Assembly (NCBI GenBank): GCA_949775045.1
Contig: OX459095.1
Location: forward strand, 20,013,311 to 20,077,310
Direction of reading: 5' to 3'
DNA: 64,000 nt
Origin: Metridium senile
Lineage: Eukaryota; Cnidaria; Anthozoa; Actiniaria; Metridiidae
Under the pieces are notes generated by a model. The model was given only the letters and a program-made list of their open reading frames with translations. It was not told the origin of the DNA and ran no database searches. The first letter of the stretch is position 1; every line of letters starts with the position of its first letter. The position numbers and the translations under genes are program-made. Shown here piece after piece: positions 14,360 to 25,538 of the stretch.

Positions 14360-14680
14360 ATGGTTTGGTTGGAATGCTTGCTTGTGGGGCGACTACCGAG
14401 GGATTTCGCATCCCTGCTTCTCCCCTGGGAAGGTCCGAGACAAAGGCAGCAACGGCTCGAGAAGGGCACCCTCACAACCGAGGGGGTGGGTTCACTAGAA
14501 ATACGGCTTGACGAACTGCACAGGGCAGACGACGATAGGTGTTCCCTGGGAGTACGTATCGGATGCCTGTAGTTGCGTTAAAGTTGGAAAAGTCCCACTG
14601 CCGGCTAGATTAGTGCAATTAGCAAGGTAACATCCTTGTGATGTTATAACTCAATTCAGACTACTCTCCAACCAACTCCC
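14360..14680 (+). ncRNA. RPPH1: RNase P RNA (RPPH1 homologue)
   Basis: The block carries the conserved regions of eukaryotic RNase P RNA in order. CR-I reads CTGGGAAGGTCCGAGAC at about 14425. A CR-II/III-like segment (GGGTTCACTAGAAATACGG) lies at about 14485. The 3' conserved element CTCAATTCAGACTACTCTCC at 14650-14669 differs from human RPPH1 at a single base. The 5' TTGGTTGGA and 3' TCCAACCAA segments pair perfectly as stem P1, fixing the ends. At about 320 nt it is near the human 341 nt. It is markedly GC-richer than its surroundings. The product is the catalytic RNA that removes tRNA 5' leaders. An external TATA box at -28 and a T7 terminator flank it. RBM19 ends 280 bases downstream on the other strand. 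Confidence 0.96.
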
Positions 14681-14687
14681 TTTTTTT
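14681..14687 (+). terminator. Pol III T-run terminator of RNase P RNA
   Basis: Seven T directly follow the 3' strand of stem P1. Confidence 0.85.
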
Positions 14688-14961
14688 GAAAATGAATAAT
14701 TGGATAAACCAATGGATCAATAAATAAGGAATTAACGGATAAATAGATAATGGTATTGAAACGTTTTTCCTTTTTTGCGTTCCAGTTCAAATCCAGTGAC
14801 TCTTGTTTCCTTGGTATAAAATAATATAGTATATATAATAATAATATTGGACTAATTCAAAACCTTCAACTTTATTATTTTCTTCGTGTACGGTTACAAA
14901 TTTGTTATCAAATAGATTAATTTGTTTCTCATACAAGCAGTTAAAATCTTAGTTTATTTAT

Positions 14962-17900
14962 TCACGATTCCTGGCCGGTCATATCCATCAGTTCGTCAAG
15001 TAATTCTTTCTTTTTCTTGGCTTTTCTTGGCTCTTCTGCAAAAAAAGAAAGAATGACGTTGTTGTTTGGGTTTATTTATAAATAGCATTAGCAACAAAGA
15101 GAAGAAAAAATGAACCGCCGCGGCGGCTTCTTTGAGAATTTTAACCATCTGTTGAAAAATTGTTGTTGCTGTTTCTGCTGCCGTAAAATCACATTGTAAA
15201 TTTGTACTATTAATAATTTGACTGCTGAGTTGTTTAAGAGCTGCCTACCAAAATAACAACGTGCAGCTTATCGCCATAGAGTTTGCAGAATAATGAGACT
15301 CTATAAGTTGCATGCTGTTGATATTTCCCTGCTAGCAAAATCTCTTTTTCTCTCCATAACGACACCTTTTCTTCCCCGGAACGGTGAGAACAGGAACCTC
15401 TGCTCGCAGGAAATGTTGGTATATTCCTCAAGCCGTCAAAAAGTGTAAATGTCAAAATAATTTGCACGAGTAAAGTTTTCTTTCTTTTGACATCCTATAC
15501 TTGTTATCCCTTTGTACAAACCTTGATAGTGTTTTGCTGTTCGTTTTCGTAGTGTATCAATATCGTCTTCTTCTTCTGCCCATTCAAGAACCAGACGACG
15601 TCCATACAAATGAGTGCTAGTCGACAAAGCCTCGAATGCACGCTGAATAAAAAACAGATAAATAAATAAAAATACCACACGACATGTCAAAAAAACATTT
15701 CATGAAAACGTCTAAATACTCAAAAAAATGTTTCTACGTATATTTAAAGGATTGTAACGAAAAATTAGGCCGACTCAGTCAAAAGCTAATGTGCGTGCAT
15801 GCATTGGATTTTCTGTTTTTTTTTTTTAAATTATAATCATCATATATATTTATAACCAGTTGTGTATTTGACAAATTGTTTCACTGATGCTATTTTATTG
15901 TATGGATAATAGTGTTTTACCGGAAACAAAAACACACGTATTTTCCATGTTTTCACTAGTGAAGATATGAAAACGTTATGTACCAAATGTCCCGTATGTA
16001 CGCGCGCGTCCTAAAAAAAACTCTTTTTTGTCCATGAACTAAAAATATTAATACAAATTGTTAATAAAACTGAAAAATGAAAGGAAAACTACAGTTACCT
16101 TTGCGTCTTGCTTGGTCAAAAAATCTACAAAAGCAAAACCTCGATGTGGTCCAGTTCCCGCCATTTTCTTGGGAAGACGAAGAGTTTTTATCTCACCAAA
16201 TGTACTGGGAAATAAACATTTCATTAGCGAGAAAAAAACAACAACAACACAATGAATATAACAATAAATTTTACCTTTTCTCATAGTCAGAATTTTGTAT
16301 CAAAAACTAAAAAAAAATATTGTCTTCCTAATAATAATAATAAATCTTTATTGGGTTACAAATAAAGCAGAGCTTTTTTCAAATCTGGCCCATAAATCAG
16401 TGCTTTCTATAATTGATATATATTGCTAAATCAGTGCTTTCTATAATTTATTTGCAAAAGTTTCAGTTGCTTACCTAAACAGCTCCCTTAATTCTTTGGT
16501 GGTTGCCTCGAAGGGAACATTACGAACTAGGATTTTAGAACTTTTCTGTTTACCAGCTGAAGCTTGCTGTTTTTTGGTTGTTTTATCGTTTGATTTTCGA
16601 TGGGATATCTTTAGTTCAAGAGCGTGTTCGTCGAGCATGCAATTCTGCACATTAAAAAGAATTCAAAATTGTTGGGACATTTGTACTTTCACAAAGCAAA
16701 CATCAATTCTCCCTTTTGCTTATCAAAATTACAACTTTTCAACAACTTTTCTTCATCAAAATCCCTTCAAACCAATGTTGGTTCGCCTTCACAATGGACT
16801 GGGAATTCAGAATAGAAAACTCCACATTGTTGAGGGGGGAGGGGAAAAGTTTGTACTTCACTCTCAAAACAATTAACACACAAAGAAAAAAATAAGGCAA
16901 CAATATCGGGGTGTGTCTATAGTGCGGACGCGGACGGTCCGCGGCGGACGGTCCGCGGCGGACGGCGGACGGCGGACGGCGGACGAGAAAAAGTTAAAAT
17001 GAAATGAAAAAAAATAAATAAAATGAAAACAATAAAATGAAAAAAAAATAAATAAATAAATAAAATGAAAAAAAAATAAAAAAAAATAAATATGAAATTA
17101 AAAAATAAAATAATAAAAAATTAATAAATAAAAAAAATTAATATCAAAATATCCTAAATTGAACCATTCTAAAAACAAAACAAAACGAAACGATCTAGGT
17201 TTACCTTCATTGGCTTTTGTTTTTGATCTACTAACCGCTGAATAACGGATGACCTGGATGTAATAAGTCAATCGCAGCAATTTACACGATACTGTTCTCA
17301 AACGGCGTACGCTGTGTTGCCTTTTCACACAATTCGGGATTGACATATATGTCGGATTAACATTATGTATGTGCATTAATTTATTGTTGTATTTTACCTG
17401 CAACTCTTTTAAAGCTTTGAGTGCAGAAGACTTCTTCTTGAATTCCACAAATCCGTATCCCATTGAAAGAAGGGCTCCTATCAAACGAACAACGTCAAAC
17501 TTCACCATCATCGTAATTTATCTTTTCATTATCAACATTATTATTAATCATTATTCGATTCTTGGCACGGGCAACAAGTGAACAGATGTGTTGTTCTCTC
17601 TCATGCCCAAGGGTTTTTCTCCAGCTTATCCGTTTTTCGTTTCTCCGCAAAAATCAACATGTGAGCAAGGTTGTGTACTAAAATATTTAATGTAGGAGAA
17701 GTGAGTGTGTCGAAAACGAGTATGTGGCTAGCTAGGGAGATTTAGCAAGGACTCCCCGTCACTCAACGTAAAAAACAGTGATTTATTTTTATCATTACAC
17801 CATCCTCATCAGTGTCGTTTCAATTATTTTTAAAATTACACATTAATTAGTTTTCACAAACCTTGATTTTTCGAGTCCTTCTTTCTGGCAATGGTGACGC

Positions 17901-20900
17901 TTTTTATCTTACCAACTTGAGAAAATTTCTGCCAAGAAAACAATCCCACAGTAAGTTCAAAGTTATTCTATCTATTTATTATATTTCTACCAAGAAGTTT
18001 CTTGCAACTTGCCTCTTTTATGGTGTCTTCTGTTGTTTCGAAGTTCAAGTTTTTCACAAACAAAGTCTTGCCGTCTTGCTCCTCTGTTTCGCTTTCCTCG
18101 TCTAAAGAAATAAAGAAAAAAATGTTTTAACTGCTTAAAGAACCATGATCGCATAACAGCATGCTTTGTGTTGTTTATCTTCATTTGATTGTTATAATTC
18201 ATTCTCAGTCAGTCGTATTACGAGAAAACAAATAAAACAAAACACTAAATGATTTAGTAAGAGTAAGAGATATCAAAATGTCTGAATGTGTGATTTTCAT
18301 GGTCACCAAAATTCAGTCTTTTGCATAGTGCATACTGGTAAGTGATCCTTGGTTTTAAAATGTTTAATTTGTGAAGTTTTCAGCAGAGATTGCCATCTTA
18401 AGATAAATATATTTTCATTGTAATAGATAAATATCAAAATGTCTTTGTAAATACTTTCACAAACACCTATGTTGTTACCTGAGATAGTCTTATCTTCATG
18501 AGTTTCAGCCTACAAAATTGAAACAAATTTTCTTTTATTGATAACACAAAAAACAAACTTGAACATCAATAAATGAACACACAAACAAACAAACAAACCA
18601 ACCACAAATAAACCAACCAGCCACATCAAAAATCTAACCACAATTAAACAAACAAACTAACCACAAACAAACCAGCAACAAACAAACCAACCAACCAACC
18701 ACAAACAAACCAACAACAAACAAACCAACCAACCAACCAGGAACAAACCAACCAACCACAAACAAACTAACCAACCACAAAAAAATCTAACCACAATTAA
18801 ACAAACAAACTAACCACAAACAAACAAACTAACTACAATTAAACAAAAAACAAACAAAAGAACTAACAAACAAACCAACAAACAAACAAATAATCAAACA
18901 AATAAATAGACAAACAGATGAACAAACCAAACAACACATGAATATACAAACAAATGAACGAACAATCCAACCAACTAATCAACAAACAAATAATCAAAAT
19001 GAGCGACAAACAAATCAACCAATCAACAAACAAATCAACTATTCAACCAATGAATAGACAAACAGATCAACAAACCAATCAACACGTGAATATACAAACA
19101 AATGAATGAACAAACCAACCAATCAACAAACGAATAAACAAACAGATAAAGAACAAACAAAAACTGTACAAGCAAGCAAGCAACAAACAAGCAAAACAAA
19201 ATGGACCAAAAAACAACTCATTATCACTATTATTATTATTGTGATCATTCTATTGTTGTTATAGTCAGATACTAGATCTAATAATATCACAGCATGTTTC
19301 CCAGTACGCTACCTTCTGATCTTCCTCTGTTTCCTGTTTTGGATTCTCGTCTACAAACACATCAGTAGGGGCCCACTCCAAATACAGCAGAGTATTCTTA
19401 AACTGAAGTTATTGTAAAAAAAAATATTATGTCAATATTTTCATTTTTAGAACACAAGTACAACTATCCTTTATATATTATTTTGCTGTTTTATAGCTGT
19501 TTGTTAAGGGGTACTTTATTAGTTTCAGTCACAAAAAATACAAGTATAGTTAACATATTATATGTGTATTGCTATTGGTCGTCAATTCATCCCGGGATTC
19601 AACGACCCTCTTCTTCAATACGGTGTCAGCTGTCCTTAATAAACGATAGTACAATTGTCACAAAGTGTCATGTAGAAGGGGGGTCATCAAACGCCCTGGA
19701 TAAATTAATATCTGTTGCATTGCTGCCGTCATTTGTCATTGTTGGCTGCTGCTGTTGTTGTTACTAACTCAAACATTTTGCTGGCATGTTGGCCTTTGTG
19801 TTTTTGCTACGACCCACTCATTCAAACCTTAATTACAATACTAAGAACAAACTAATAGCTTTTTGTACCAAAAATAATTGTTGAATAAAAAATTCAATGC
19901 AATTCAACAAATCTAAGTTAGCAGGATAAAGAGAAAGTTCCTTGAAATATCCGCTAATAGCTCCCTCTTCAACATTGCCAAAGGGCATTAAGGGGGAGAA
20001 CCAATCAATACTAATAGCAGTACAAAAATGACAATTTGTAATAATCCTGCCACAAATTGGTTAGTAAATGTACCTTTGTATAGGCAAGTTTTTGGAAAGC
20101 TTTCCTTGCCACACTAGGTTCTTGGAATTCAATGAGTGCAGTTATTCCTGTAGGTGGAAGAACAACCCTTTGCAGCTGACCAAATGGGCTGAAGAGTGTT
20201 CTCAAGTCATCTGTACATGTTCCATAGGGAAGATTCTTTGCGATTACAACAGTTTTACTACGTTTTGAAACAGGCTAAAAGAAGAAAAATGTCACTTTTA
20301 AGAATATTCATCATAGCTTTGAGAGACTAATGAGTAAATATTGACTGACAAAGGCAGTAAAATAAGGGAATGCTCATTAAATACTCTAAGGATGGAGATT
20401 TTGCACAATTAGCCAAAAAAAAAACAATAATAAGAGCCTCTCTGTTCATGTCAGGATTTTTTCCATGCCCCCCTTTCAAGCTAAATTTATTTTCACTAAT
20501 GCTGAAATATTTCAAAATTGAAATTTATTTTGTGATCTCAGTCCATGATTGATAATCACTGAGTAATAATAAAGGTAAATATAACTAAACAATAGAATAA
20601 TTAGCCACAAGAAGTGCCCTTTATGCTAATGAGGGTTTTAGGCTAATCAAATTAATTTAAAAAATTGCCCCAGTCTCCTGCTCTTATGCATAAAGTAAAG
20701 AACAGTATTTTACGTTGGAAGTCCCTTTAGCAGAAACAAATCTTCCAGAGAGCCGACGGTGCACTCATTTTACTTCCCCCTCTCAAAGCTCCGTTTTACA
20801 GGGTATTTAAAGCTACTTGAGTCTACACGGAAAGAAGAGAAGTCGAAACAAGGATGTGAGGTCACTGGGAATTGAACTCGGGCCCTCTCGCACCGAAAGC

Positions 20901-23900
20901 TGCGCACTAGCCAGCTGTGCCATCCTTGCTCCTTGCATAACTTCAAATTAATTGTTACACGTCAATTTTGATTTCTGCTAATTCTGATTAATAGTGGCCT
21001 ATTAACATGATACAGTGTACTGTAGTTGGAGTCAGGATTTATGTAGTTCCTCAATTGTTATCTCTGACCTTCTTAATGTGTTTCACCAATGAAATACTTA
21101 CTAAGCAATGACGCTTTACCATCAAAGCCTAAATTGAATGTGTTTTTTCTTTACCCTGTAGTGTAAATCCCATTCATTCATTCTAATATGGATATCTTTA
21201 TTCCCTAATTTTTACTCTTAAAATTACTGCTAATGTTCAAAATGTCAGAACTATTTTAACATGGTGTATTAATTACTGAAGAAGTTCTTTCAAAAGAAGA
21301 GATTCATAAAATAATCATTTTCACAGCATATCTAGGAAACCAAACATACATGTACATGTCAGTTTTGCACACAAATCTCCTATTCTCTCACCTGCCCAAA
21401 CACATCTAACTTGACTCCATTGTCAACAAGAAACTTCCTAGTATCAGCAACAATTTGGGTCTCACCAAGTGCCATTCTGACAGCAAGGCTGTTGGAAGAC
21501 TCTGCATCTAAAATCCCTCTTTTAGTTGTGTTGTACTTATCGGCCATTACGTCTGCTACAGCGTTGACCCCAAGGAACAATGTATTCCAGTTGTGGTCAC
21601 TACCACTTTGGGATTTCTTCTTTGCTTCATTCTTCTTCTTGTAAGATGTATCTGTTTGTGAATGAAATATGATGATTATGATTAAAATCATCACCTCCAC
21701 AATTTTATAACAAAAATGTCATTGCTTAAGTAGCTACATGTACACGAGGTATGATCATCCTGTGTGATGTAGTCTTGAGAAAGACTGATGGGGTTGATGT
21801 CTGATGTTTCGACAACCTGAGCTAAAGTCATCTTCAGAGTAAAGAAACAAAAAGACAGTGGTGGTTTTTATATGCCTGGTTCAGTCAGTAATGTTGTTGT
21901 CTGTGTGCTGTTAAACAAAGATAGCCTGAGTAGCCAGGCTCTGTGGAAGAGAGGGGGAGGGTGGAAGAGAGGGGGAGGGGGGAAGAGAGAGAAAACGGAA
22001 ATCTCCAAAGTGGGGCACAATTCATCCTGTTGGATTCACCCATGTACTTCAATCTGTAATAGAGAAATGTTATCTTAAGCAGGGCTTGAAATAGCTGCCT
22101 CCCAATGGCCAAATGCCAGGCCAAATTTAAGGTTTGACAGGCAAAAATAATTATGAACTGCCAAATGGATAGTAAAATTGCACTCAAAATTTACTGGAAT
22201 TGTCTTTCACGGTTTCTGCATCTCCAAGTGACAGGCCAAATTATTTTCTTAGTTCGAGCCCTGTAAAAGTAAAAGTTATCACAGTACATACCTGCAACAT
22301 CTTCCTCAGTCTTCTTGGCTTTGGAAGGCAAAATATGCAAGAGTCGACCTTGAAAGACTGACCCATCCAATTCATTAAATGCTTTCACAGCATGCTCAGG
22401 CATCAAATAGGTAACATATCCAATGCCAATAGTGTTATTTGTTACTTTATCAAGAGGAAGATTGACTTCTGATAGCGGACCATGTGGTTCAAAGAGTTTC
22501 TGTATGTCGTCTTCTGTACAGGTATAGGCAAGGTTACGAAGAAATAATCTCCCTGACTATATAATATAGAAATACAGAAATAAAAGAAAGAATAATTATT
22601 AAAGAATGAATTGAAATGTTTTCGGTGTATAAGTGAAATACAGATACATGAGAAAAATATCAATTGATCAATTTATATTTTTTCTCATGTAACTGTAATT
22701 ATTAAATAATTGATTGAATAAAAACAAAAGGAACTTGAAATGCAGGGACATTGATCCTCACTCATGGGAAGCCTTTGCCTTCGATAGAGGCAAATGAAGG
22801 TCATTGTCGTTCCATAGATGCCTACATGAGACAGTCATCATCACTACTAACGGACAGTATGATGTTGATGATGAATAAATATTCAATCTATTTCAATTAA
22901 AACAAGTTAAAAAATTAGAATTAAACATGGTGCTACTTCGACCTATTTTTGAACATTTTTTAATGTCGAGCTTATACACACGACCTACAAACACCTCTTT
23001 GATAAAATTAGAATTCTTTCTGCAAATAATAATCATACTAACCTCACCAATACTTTCATCTTCTTCTCCTTCATTCTTGCTCTCCTTCAATTTTTTTACC
23101 CAAGGTTTTTCTTCCTCTTTTTCCCTTTCGTTTTGTTGCCAAGCTTTGCTTTCATCTTTAAACAATTCAATATATCTTCCTTCTAAATAGTCCTTGTCCC
23201 TCTTCAAAGCTTTTTCTAAATCTTCTTTGCATTTGAAGTCTATAAATGCTATTCCTGATGGTTGTCCTTTCTTGTTTTTAACTAGCCTAATATTAACAAC
23301 TTTTATCGGTGAAAAGAATTCAATAATGTGCTTGTCCTTAATTTTGAAAGGTAGCCCTCTCATTTTAAGAGTCCAAATAGTTTGAATTGGTTTAGAATCG
23401 TGTTTTTGTGAGGTTGTTGGTTCAGTTTCTTCATTTTCAGACTCTTCTTCACTTGATTCATCATCATCATGATTGGTCTTTGATGATTCCTTTTCATCAT
23501 CAAGTTTTGTTGAGCTTGTTTCGTCCTTAGAAATAATCTTTGACTTTAGGTATTGCATGTCGGAGATATTAGAGGCATTTTTGGATGTTTCTGTTTGGTC
23601 TTCAGGTTCACTGTCACTTTGATCTAAATAGAATCATACAGTCATTTTACAAAACCTGACATTTCTTCTTCTTGTTTTATTGCACAATTATCAATACTAA
23701 ATTTTGCTTTACATTTTGCTATAACAAATTACTACACATCCATATTAGAGGGTGTCAATGGGGTTAACTGGTTTATACATACCAATAAATGTAAACACAA
23801 TTCGACAGCTTGTATTGTCTTTTTCAATGATTTTCTTCTTGCATGACAAGTGTGTGACTGAAACTTGACACTTTATGAGCCTGCGATGTTCAAGTGGACT

Positions 23901-24857
23901 TATTTTTCGTTGGTTACCAAGGAAATGATGTGAGAGAAGTACATTTACTGACTAAGCTTTTTTTTCTACTGTTTACTGACTAAATTGCACTTTTGTAACT
24001 GTTTACTGAGTAGAGAGACATACCCCATTGACACCCTCATATTACTACAACACATTTTTCAAGCAAGTTTGACATTGTCACTGTCTGAGGCATGCACTCT
24101 ATTGAACAGCAAAAAAGCAAACTTGTACATGGTGTCTCAAATCTAAAGGTTTCTATTGTCATTTGAAACAACCAATTCTTATGGCTGAAAAAACAAAACA
24201 AAAAAAAACAATGGCCTTGACAAATTGCTTACCTGACGACAACTCATTATCACTTTGCTTTTCATCAGATGGCATCTCTTTGGGATATCCTGAGTTAGCT
24301 TTAGGCTTCTCTCTGTAGGTTTCATCTGTACTGTTGCCCTTTGTTGTCACATTTTCATTACCACTCATTGATTTGGTATTACGACTTTGATGGGCAAGCA
24401 AAAACTCTTGAAATTCAGAATCTTCTTCAAGCTCATTGTCCTCTTTACTTGCAGTCTTCTTCTTCTTCTTCTTTTTTCCTTTATTAGTAGCTTTATCTAA
24501 GTTATCTTCGTTCACATTTGAGTCTGAAGTTTGTTCGTTTTTATCGTGATGTATTTTCTCATAAGCAGAACTGCCTTTTGAGTATTTACTCCATGGCCGA
24601 CTGGACGACTTCTCTCCTAAGTTCCTTGCAATTTCGATTTGAATCTTAGAAGTATCAATATACGAGTTATTGAAGTATTTAATGGCATTATCAGCTTCTT
24701 CCTTGGTCTTGAAACCAACAAACCCAAAACGACGAAACTGGCCATCTTTTGTTTTACACAGTCTAAGATCGGTGATTTCGCCTTTGGTGGAGAAAAGTGA
24801 TCTAAAACGATCCTCTTTAATATCCTTGGGCAGGTTTTTAACGATCAGTCGAGACAT
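14962..24857 (-). CDS. RBM19: RBM19, six-RRM ribosome biogenesis protein
   Basis: Fourteen exons join in frame to 919 residues (human about 960): 24233-24857, 23043-23623, 22292-22556, 21392-21651, 20074-20274, 19313-19402, 18479-18509, 18013-18101, 17862-17928, 17398-17477, 16475-16644, 16099-16204, 15522-15642, 14962-15035. RRMs lie at about residues 2-76, 291-366, 403-480, 584-655, 697-778 and 799-880. Acidic and Lys-rich linkers follow RRM1 and RRM2. Near-identical blocks to vertebrate RBM19 include [37 protein letters not shown] and [13 protein letters not shown]. Family role: nucleolar protein, counterpart of yeast Mrd1, needed for pre-rRNA processing in the small-subunit processome. 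The intron after exon 8 uses a GC donor. An AATAAA overlaps the stop codon. The start was chosen as the Met directly before RRM1 ([10 protein letters not shown]). Confidence 0.96.
16925..16984. repeat. GC-rich GCGGACG tandem repeat in an RBM19 intron
   Basis: About 60 bases of overlapping GCGGACG and GGTCCGC units in the intron between RBM19 exons 10 and 11, sharply GC-rich in an AT-rich intron. It is followed by about 140 bases of A-rich (AAAT)n-like sequence to 17135. Self-complementary GGTCCGC units can fold. Confidence 0.8.
18560..19205. repeat. degenerate (CAAA)n / (CAAC)n low-complexity tract
   Basis: About 640 bases of CAAACAAACCAACC-type sequence in the RBM19 intron between exons 6 and 7. 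Units of 4 bases with frequent substitutions, no coding content. Confidence 0.9.
20694..20932 (-). mobile_element. tRNA-derived SINE in an RBM19 intron
   Basis: Read on the minus strand, the element opens with a tRNA-like head: an A-box-like TGGCTAGTGCGC and a B-box-like GAGTTCAATTCCC spaced as in a tRNA. A unique body of about 150 bases follows. The short repeat TGCATAA occurs on both sides (20687-20693 and 20934-20940), consistent with a target-site duplication. It lies in the same orientation as RBM19. The SINE family was not identified. Confidence 0.7.
21770..21850 (-). repeat. interspersed repeat fragment with CTGAAGATGA...CGAAAC core
   Basis: On the minus strand the segment contains CTGAAGATGA, then about 16 bases, then GTCGAAAC and a TCAG. 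Sequences of this shape recur in many marine invertebrate genomes beside reverse-transcriptase elements. It sits in an RBM19 intron. Identification beyond repeat fragment is a guess. Confidence 0.35.
22080..22263. mobile_element. hAT-like MITE in an RBM19 intron
   Basis: A 184-bp segment bounded by CAGGGCTTGAA and TTCGAGCCCTG, an imperfect terminal inverted repeat of 11 bases. CAGGG ends are typical of hAT elements. Flanking 8-bp duplications are not clear. A purine-rich GGGGGAGGG tract lies just upstream at 21950-21985. Confidence 0.65.
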
Positions 24858-24902
24858 TATGCAGTAAAATAAGGAATATTTCACAAAATTGACCTCGTGG
24901 TA

Positions 24903-24916
24903 GCCATCTTGTTTTC
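24903..24916 (-). promoter_or_regulatory. YY1-like motif in RBM19 5' leader
   Basis: On the minus strand the sequence reads AACAAGATGGCTACC about 50 bases upstream of the RBM19 start. It resembles the YY1 core AAGATGGC often found downstream of start sites of housekeeping genes. A similar motif overlaps the COX6A start codon. It also introduces an upstream ATG, out of use in my model. Confidence 0.35.
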
Positions 24917-25348
24917 TGTGTACATGTGATTCCACAGGAAGCCCAACAACCTGCAAAACCAACCACAGGAAACCCATCCGACTAAGATACACATAGAACA
25001 AAGCAAGCCCAACAATACAGAAACGTTTTTGCCGTTTTCGGCAACATCGTTGCTAAAAGGGTTTCCCCTTCGCTTGTGGGATGGGTGGCTTGGTTACAAA
25101 CGAAGGGAAAAAACTTTTCATAATTTCCCCTAAGTAATAACACAGTCAATGCATGGACATCACTTTATTCTACAAGATTCCTCAGAAGTTGATTCTGAGT
25201 GGATATTGTATCTGTCCCAGAATGGAAAAAAAATATTCATAATTCCTATGTAGTATGATTTATGGTATATATTTTTCTCCTGGTTTGGATAATCATTTGA
25301 CCACCTCACTTTATAAATTTCTAAATGGTTATTCTAAACCTTACCAAA

Positions 25349-25349
<1 letters not shown>

Positions 25350-25416
<67 letters not shown>

Positions 25417-25452
25417 GTAAGTAAGTAAGTAAATAAATAAATGAATAAATAA
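25350..25452. repeat. (AAAT)n microsatellite
   Basis: About 100 bases of AAATAAAT with a short AAGT-rich interruption, between the start of RBM19 and the stop of the downstream minus-strand gene. Confidence 0.95.
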
Positions 25453-25538
25453 TTTTTTAATGATCTTTTAATATTATAAAAAAAATAATTCCATTTTGCA
25501 AAAGTATATTTATTCAATGTATTTCATTTAAATTGTCT

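Noticed and set aside
14266..14572. Two overlapping ORFs of 70-81 codons
   Set aside because: They overlie the RNase P RNA gene and shift frames across its structure.
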